Assembly (NCBI GenBank): GCA_964555675.1
Contig: CAZKTU010000167.1
Location: 1-14,634 of the forward strand
DNA from: CAIWXH01 sp964555675
GTDB lineage: Bacteria > Chloroflexota > Chloroflexia > Chloroflexales > Chloroflexaceae
Direction of reading: 5' to 3'
Length of the DNA stretch: 14,634 nt
The position numbers were made by a program, and so were the translations under genes. Below, piece by piece: positions 6,802 through 14,634 of the stretch. Each line of letters opens with the position of its first letter. The stretch's first letter is position 1. The notes under the pieces are model-generated. The model was not told the DNA's origin and did no database searches. It was given only the letters and a program-made list of their open reading frames with translations.

Positions 6802-7745
6802 AGGTCGGCCTCGTGGCCCGAGGCCCAGGCGACGGCGCGGCGGATGCCCTCGCCGAGGGGGACGCGGGGGGTATAGCCGAGGAGATCACGGGCGAGGGAG
6901 ATATCGGCGACGTAGTAGCTGACCTCGCCGGCGCGTTTGGCGGGGGCCACGATAATCTCGGGGCGACGGCCGAGGGCCTCGCCGATGAACTCGGCCATAC
7001 GCACGAGGGAGTTGCCCTCGCCGAAGGCCAGGTTGATCGTGCGGTTGGTCACCTCGCCGGAGAGGAGCCGGGCGATACCGCGGACGATCCCATCGACACA
7101 ATCGTCGACATAGGTAAAGTCGAGCACCTTCTCGCGGCCGAAGACCGTCACGGGCTCGCCCCGGGCGATGCGACGGATGAAGAGGGGGATGACCCGCTCC
7201 ATACGCTCGATATCGTTATCGTAGCGGCCGTAGACATTAGAGAAGCGGAAGACCAGGTAAGGGAGGCCGTAGCAGCGGGCGTAGGAATAGATCAGCGCCT
7301 CGCCGGCGATCTTAGAGGCCGAGTAGGGGCTCTCGGTGAAGCTAAAGTCGGCGCTAGCCTCCTCGGTGGAGTAGCGCTTGATATCGCCGTAGACTTCGCG
7401 GGAAGAAGAGAAGATAACGGGGAGGGACTGAGCGCGGCAATACTCGAGGACATTATAGGTAATATTGATATTCTCGAGGGCGCGGAAGGGCTGCTCGACG
7501 AGCTCGTAGACCTTGGCGTTGGCGGCCAGGTGGACGACAATATCGCAGGGCGGATAGGGGGCCCCGCCGATGCCGCCGCGGAACTCGTGCTGGGGGACAG
7601 CCAGGTCCTGCAGCAGCGTAGGGAAGGCATCGGTCCACTGATTGATCCGGCGGTCGACGCCAAAGACCTGGTGCCCCTCGGCGAGGAGACGCAGGGCGAG
7701 GTTGGTGCCGATCTGGCCGCTGGAGCCGGTGATAAGAACGCGCAT
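6798..7745 (-). CDS. NAD-dependent epimerase/dehydratase (extended SDR, nucleotide-sugar type)
   Basis: A 315-residue extended short-chain dehydrogenase/reductase. The Rossmann glycine motif GSSGQIG spans 7-13 (Gly7, Gly10, Gly13). Asp31 follows beta-2 and suggests NAD(H). HLAA (72-75), the active-site SSS (113-115) and Tyr141-x3-Lys145 (YSASK) are intact. The substrate-side motifs RFSNVYG (167-173) and LDFTYVDDC (208-216) are typical of UDP/dTDP-sugar epimerases and dehydratases such as GalE and RmlB. The exact sugar is not readable. It is the first gene of the four-gene operon. ATG at 7743-7745 puts the glycine loop at the expected distance; no clear Shine-Dalgarno precedes it. A link to envelope or exopolysaccharide building blocks is inferred. 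Confidence 0.9.
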   Translation of the reverse strand: MRVLITGSSGQIGTNLALRLLAEGHQVFGVDRRINQWTDAFPTLLQDLAVPQHEFRGGIGGAPYPPCDIVVHLAANAKVYELVEQPFRALENINITYNVLEYCRAQSLPVIFSSSREVYGDIKRYSTEEASADFSFTESPYSASKIAGEALIYSYARCYGLPYLVFRFSNVYGRYDNDIERMERVIPLFIRRIARGEPVTVFGREKVLDFTYVDDCVDGIVRGIARLLSGEVTNRTINLAFGEGNSLVRMAEFIGEALGRRPEIIVAPAKRAGEVSYYVADISLARDLLGYTPRVPLGEGIRRAVAWASGHEADL

Positions 7746-7758
7746 AGGCTACAAAAGG

Positions 7759-7883
7759 TAGAACGTAGAGCGTACGACACGGGGCGGTGCGCCGTGGCAT
7801 CAACGCTGGCCCGCTTCGAGGTTCGCGCACAGTATACCAGCTTTGGCCCGTGGCCTCTGGCGAGCAAGCACCGCTACGTTCTA
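7759..7883. repeat. 10-bp inverted repeat bracketing the operon promoter
   Basis: TAGAACGTAG at 7759-7768 and its exact complement CTACGTTCTA at 7874-7883, 105 bp apart. One arm lies about 14 nt before the epimerase start codon and the other upstream of the candidate -10. It could be a pair of regulator sites in opposite orientation; function is unproven. Confidence 0.4.
7831..7839 (-). promoter_or_regulatory. candidate extended -10 promoter for the epimerase-kinase-hisC-surface protein operon
   Basis: The minus strand reads TGGTATACT, which is TGn plus the -10 hexamer TATACT at 7836-7831. No good -35 is found 17 nt upstream, as is common for extended -10 promoters. Transcription would start near 7824, giving a leader of about 80 nt. 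A 10-bp inverted repeat flanks it (see the repeat entry). Confidence 0.4.
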
Positions 7884-7920
7884 TCTTCCGAGCTCATATC
7901 ACGGGCTTCGGGAGGGAGCG

Positions 7921-7949
7921 TGGGAGGGCGAGCCGGCCCGGCCCTCCCA
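7921..7949 (-). terminator. GC-rich hairpin downstream of marR, possible terminator without a U tract
   Basis: Perfect 9-bp arms (7921-7929 with 7941-7949; TGGGAGGGC and GCCCTCCCA) around an 11-nt loop, 27 nt after the marR stop codon on the minus strand. The sequence that follows in that direction is not U-rich, so it is not a canonical intrinsic terminator. Pausing, mRNA 3'-end protection or Rho-assisted ending are alternatives. Confidence 0.35.
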
Positions 7950-7976
7950 TGGTCAAACAGCTCGGGTGTTAATGCA

Positions 7977-8498
7977 CTAAGCTCTATATGGTGTATACGT
8001 GCTGGGGGCGAGGGAGCGGTGGTTGAGGGTGAGGGCCTCGCCGTTGAGCAGATCGTGGATACCGCTGAGCAGCAGGCGCAGGAGTGCATCGAGGTCGACC
8101 AGCTGCTCGAGGCGGAAGTGCTGCAGCATGCGCTCCATATCCTCGCGGCGAGCCTGCTCGACGCGGGCGAGGCGCTCTTCGCCGGGGGCGGTGAGGGTGA
8201 CCTGGACCACGCGGCGGTCGTCGACATCGCGGACGCGACCGACGAGATTATCTTCGATCAGGCGGTCGACGATCCCGGTCAGGGTGCCGGCCGACTGCTG
8301 GGTGATTTCGGCGAGCTCGCTCATGCGGCAGGTGCCGGCGCCGCGGATAGCGAAGAGGGTCACCATCTGGGGCATGGTCAGGCTAATCTCGGGGCGCGAG
8401 AGCGTCTGGAGGAGCTGCTTGTGGCTCTGCCAGGTGATCTGGCGGATAACATCGTCAATCGAGGCGATGTGGCTGCTGCGGGACTGCGACTCGTTCAT
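7977..8498 (-). CDS. MarR-family transcriptional regulator
   Basis: A 173-residue MarR-type protein that should bind DNA as a dimer. The winged helix-turn-helix covers about 40-110: MPQMVTLFAI (42-51), the helix pair MSELAEITQQSAGTLTGIVD (59-78), the recognition-to-wing stretch RLIEDNLVGRVRDVDDRR with the family DxRR signature (93-96), and the wing end VQVTLTAPG. The flanking N- and C-terminal helices would dimerise. The frame is open back to 8585, but ATG 8496-8498 was chosen because a GGGAGG site lies 5 nt upstream and the longer version adds an atypical Pro/Arg-rich head. It is divergent from rpoB and co-directional with the operon at 7745-2417, from which it is separated by 231 bp and a hairpin. 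Its effector and targets are unknown; autoregulation is common in the family. Confidence 0.92.
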   Translation of the reverse strand: MNESQSRSSHIASIDDVIRQITWQSHKQLLQTLSRPEISLTMPQMVTLFAIRGAGTCRMSELAEITQQSAGTLTGIVDRLIEDNLVGRVRDVDDRRVVQVTLTAPGEERLARVEQARREDMERMLQHFRLEQLVDLDALLRLLLSGIHDLLNGEALTLNHRSLAPSTYTPYRA

Positions 8499-8503
8499 TG
8501 GGG

Positions 8504-8509
8504 CCTCCC
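8504..8509 (-). promoter_or_regulatory. Shine-Dalgarno that fixes the marR start
   Basis: GGGAGG on the minus strand, 5 nt before ATG (8496-8498). It selects the shorter 173-residue protein over the extension to 8585. Confidence 0.6.
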
Positions 8510-8599
8510 TGGGAGGTGGCCGGTGGCGGGTCAACAACGAAGCGCCGTCGGTCACTGAACTACAGATTATTCTTGCAATAAACATTTCGTTACGCCCAC

Positions 8600-8628
8600 A
8601 TATTAGCCTATACTCAACAGCCCGTCAA
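8600..8628 (-). promoter_or_regulatory. sigma70-type promoter of the MarR gene
   Basis: On the minus strand TTGACG (8628-8623), a 17-nt spacer and TAATAT (8605-8600). Five of six -35 bases match, with ideal spacing. The transcript would begin near 8593, giving a leader of about 95 nt. Copies of TTGCAA at 8573-8578 and 8655-8660 (the latter within TTTGCAAA) lie on either side and are candidate operator cores. Confidence 0.65.
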
Positions 8629-8695
8629 TAATATGCACAGAACCTCCACTAAGTTTGCAAAGTCGCAACCAGGTCATGCACGGCCCCACATGTTG

Positions 8696-8704
8696 TGGTA
8701 CAAT
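8696..8704 (+). promoter_or_regulatory. candidate upstream rpoB promoter (extended -10)
   Basis: TGGTACAAT: TGn plus the -10 hexamer TACAAT (8699-8704), no clear -35. The perfect palindrome CCACATGTTGTGG (8686-8698) ends directly at the hexamer. Transcription would start near 8711. Confidence 0.4.
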
Positions 8705-8757
8705 ACTGAAGCGGGTAGCGACGTAGCCCGGGTATTTCATTTGGCCTGCGGCAGGCC

Positions 8758-8786
8758 TTGACAAATCCCGAGGAAGATGTTATATT
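8758..8786 (+). promoter_or_regulatory. main rpoB promoter (near-consensus sigma70 type)
   Basis: Perfect TTGACA (8758-8763), a 17-nt spacer and TATATT (8781-8786). This is the best promoter in the window and faces rpoB. The start would be near 8793, giving a leader of about 280 nt. The perfect 15-bp palindrome GGCCTGCGGCAGGCC (8743-8757) abuts the -35 box. Confidence 0.75.
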
Positions 8787-8950
8787 CTTCGTTCGCAGTC
8801 TACTTGTTATTAAGGATCTGGTCTGTATGGTCCAGCGTAGGCCAGACGAGACCACTGTCGACCACCCGCCCGTCAGCCCGGCAGCAGCCGGTGCCATTGC
8901 TACGAAAAGCTGTCTTGCCCCCGCCCCGCCAGTCGTTCAGGCCGCCCCCA

Positions 8951-8986
8951 CCGGGTCAACGCCGATGACCGGCGCTTTCTGTTTCT
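8951..8986 (+). terminator. possible attenuator in the rpoB leader
   Basis: Arms 8951-8958 and 8966-8972 pair over 7 bp with one bulged G, around a 7-nt loop, and are followed by CGCTTTCTGTTTCT, a U-rich run. A competing small stem (8961-8964 with 8970-8973) shares the second arm. The geometry suits partial termination ahead of rpoB, but the stem is short and the U run is interrupted. Confidence 0.35.
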
Positions 8987-9026
8987 CGTCTGTCGGAGCC
9001 AGTACGCAGCGTCGAGAGCTAAGGGT

Positions 9027-9042
9027 CTGGGCTTGCGCCCAG
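9027..9042 (+). other. stable small hairpin just upstream of the rpoB ribosome binding site
   Basis: Six perfect base pairs, CTGGGC and GCCCAG, around the tetraloop TTGC. It ends 16 nt before the Shine-Dalgarno, so it could affect translation or mRNA processing. Function unproven. Confidence 0.4.
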
Positions 9043-9057
9043 GCAACGACGACGACT

Positions 9058-9066
9058 GAGGAGAGG
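9058..9066 (+). promoter_or_regulatory. rpoB ribosome binding site
   Basis: GAGGAGAGG, with AGGAG (9059-9063) 8 nt before ATG 9072. Confidence 0.75.
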
Positions 9067-9071
9067 TAAGT

Positions 9072-12755
<3,684 letters not shown>

Positions 12756-12758
<3 letters not shown>

Positions 12759-12795
12759 GATTGGGAGATTAGGAGCTTAGGAGATTGGGAGCTTG
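12756..12795 (+). repeat. five-unit 8-bp tandem repeat overlapping the rpoB stop codon
   Basis: Five successive octamers: TGAGATTG, GGAGATTA, GGAGCTTA, GGAGATTG, GGAGCTTG (consensus GGAG-A/C-TT-A/G). The first contains the TGA stop of rpoB. Every unit but the first carries GGAG. An inverted copy of 12 nt occurs at 12813-12824. Confidence 0.8.
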
Positions 12796-12824
12796 AGCGA
12801 AGGGGCTCGATTTCCCAATCTCCT
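12779..12824 (+). other. long hairpin at the start of the rpoB-rpoC spacer
   Basis: AGGAGATTGGGA (12779-12790) pairs perfectly with TCCCAATCTCCT (12813-12824). An inner stem, 12793-12798 with 12805-12810 (one wobble), closes a GAAGGG loop. No U tract follows, so it is not a standard terminator. mRNA processing or stabilisation between the two cistrons is possible. Confidence 0.6.
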
Positions 12825-12843
12825 CTCGGCGTGCCTAACGGTG

Positions 12844-12881
12844 GGTCCGGCAGCGGTTGATAATACTTCCGAGGCCGGACC
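12844..12881 (+). other. second hairpin in the rpoB-rpoC spacer
   Basis: GGTCCGGC (12844-12851) pairs perfectly with GCCGGACC (12874-12881), with a 22-nt loop that holds a further 3-bp stem and the sequence TTGATAATAC (12857-12866), which resembles a -10 element. The remainder of the spacer, to 12964, shows nothing else I can assign. Confidence 0.5.
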
Positions 12882-12965
12882 GACTCCTGGCAGCCCCATA
12901 AACGGCCCCATACTGGCACGAACACCGAGGCAATGCCGCTGCGTTGCGCAGACCATTTGCCGCCA

Positions 12966-12971
12966 GAGGAG
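12966..12971 (+). promoter_or_regulatory. rpoC ribosome binding site
   Basis: GAGGAG, 9 nt before ATG 12981. Confidence 0.7.
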
Positions 12972-12980
12972 TGAGCCACA

Positions 12981-14634
<1,654 letters not shown>

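Larger units (their letters stand above)
8499..9071. other. 573-bp divergent regulatory region and rpoB leader (no gene)
   Basis: Between marR and rpoB I see no convincing protein gene or tRNA. Much of 8560-8830 is clearly more AT-rich than its surroundings. It holds the minus-strand marR promoter, two plus-strand candidate promoters for rpoB, two short perfect palindromes touching those promoters, and a transcribed leader with several hairpins. The segment about 8905-8952 is C-rich and G-poor, which could serve as a Rho-loading stretch; this is speculation. Confidence 0.75.

Noticed and set aside
7746..7976. Small protein or tRNA gene between marR and the epimerase
   Set aside because: No ORF with a ribosome binding site and no cloverleaf seen; only a hairpin, a promoter candidate and an inverted repeat.
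8499..8585. 29-residue N-terminal extension of the MarR protein
   Set aside because: Atypical composition, and a good Shine-Dalgarno selects ATG 8496-8498.
8758..8826. Upstream start of the 103-codon ORF ending at 9069 and the 63-codon ORF starting at 8777
   Set aside because: Both begin within or before the main rpoB promoter, so transcripts from it would not contain these starts; no Shine-Dalgarno.
12844..12881. Intrinsic terminator between rpoB and rpoC
   Set aside because: There is no U tract after the hairpin, and rpoC has no convincing promoter of its own, so full termination here is unlikely.

Overview
The window is GC-rich, mostly single-copy chromosomal DNA. It probably comes from a member of the Chloroflexota. 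This is an inference from the RpoB N-terminus and rifampicin-region residues, the large coiled-coil insertion in RpoC, and the zinc-ribbon/lectin-like membrane protein; no 16S gene is present. A run of 100 N at 2184-2283 shows that this is a draft or metagenome scaffold.

Layout. Positions 10-840 (minus) hold an alpha/beta hydrolase with a TTG start. It diverges from a radical SAM protein at 985-2181 (plus) of the family usually paired with a uracil-DNA-glycosylase-like partner. Next comes the assembly gap, embedded in copies of a 77-bp tandem duplication of the junction between two convergent gene ends. A tight four-gene minus-strand operon follows. In transcription order it is an NDP-sugar epimerase/dehydratase (7745-6798), a soluble GAF-GAF-PAS histidine kinase (6801-4525, 4-bp overlap), a HisC-type aminotransferase (4519-3449, 5-bp gap) and a zinc-ribbon, single-TM, beta-sandwich protein (3442-2417, 6-bp gap). 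A MarR regulator (8498-7977) lies upstream on the same strand, separated by 231 bp.

The 573-bp region 8499-9071 is regulatory. It has a good sigma70-type promoter for marR on the minus strand. On the plus strand it has two candidate promoters for rpoB, each touching a perfect short palindrome. A leader of about 280 nt with terminator-like and other hairpins follows. Then come rpoB (9072-12758, complete) and rpoC (from 12981, cut by the window end at codon 551). They are separated by an unusually long 222-bp spacer that starts with an 8-bp tandem repeat overlapping the rpoB stop codon and contains two strong hairpins.

The rpoBC pair is core transcription machinery. The minus-strand operon joins a sugar-nucleotide enzyme, an amino-acid enzyme and two sensor-like proteins, and no cognate response regulator is visible. 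I found no CRISPR array, transposase, tRNA or rRNA. The most distinctive signals are the structured and repetitive rpoB-rpoC spacer, the palindrome-decorated rpoB promoter region, the Asn at the RpoB position equivalent to E. coli His526, and the gap flanked by an exact 55-nt overlap.
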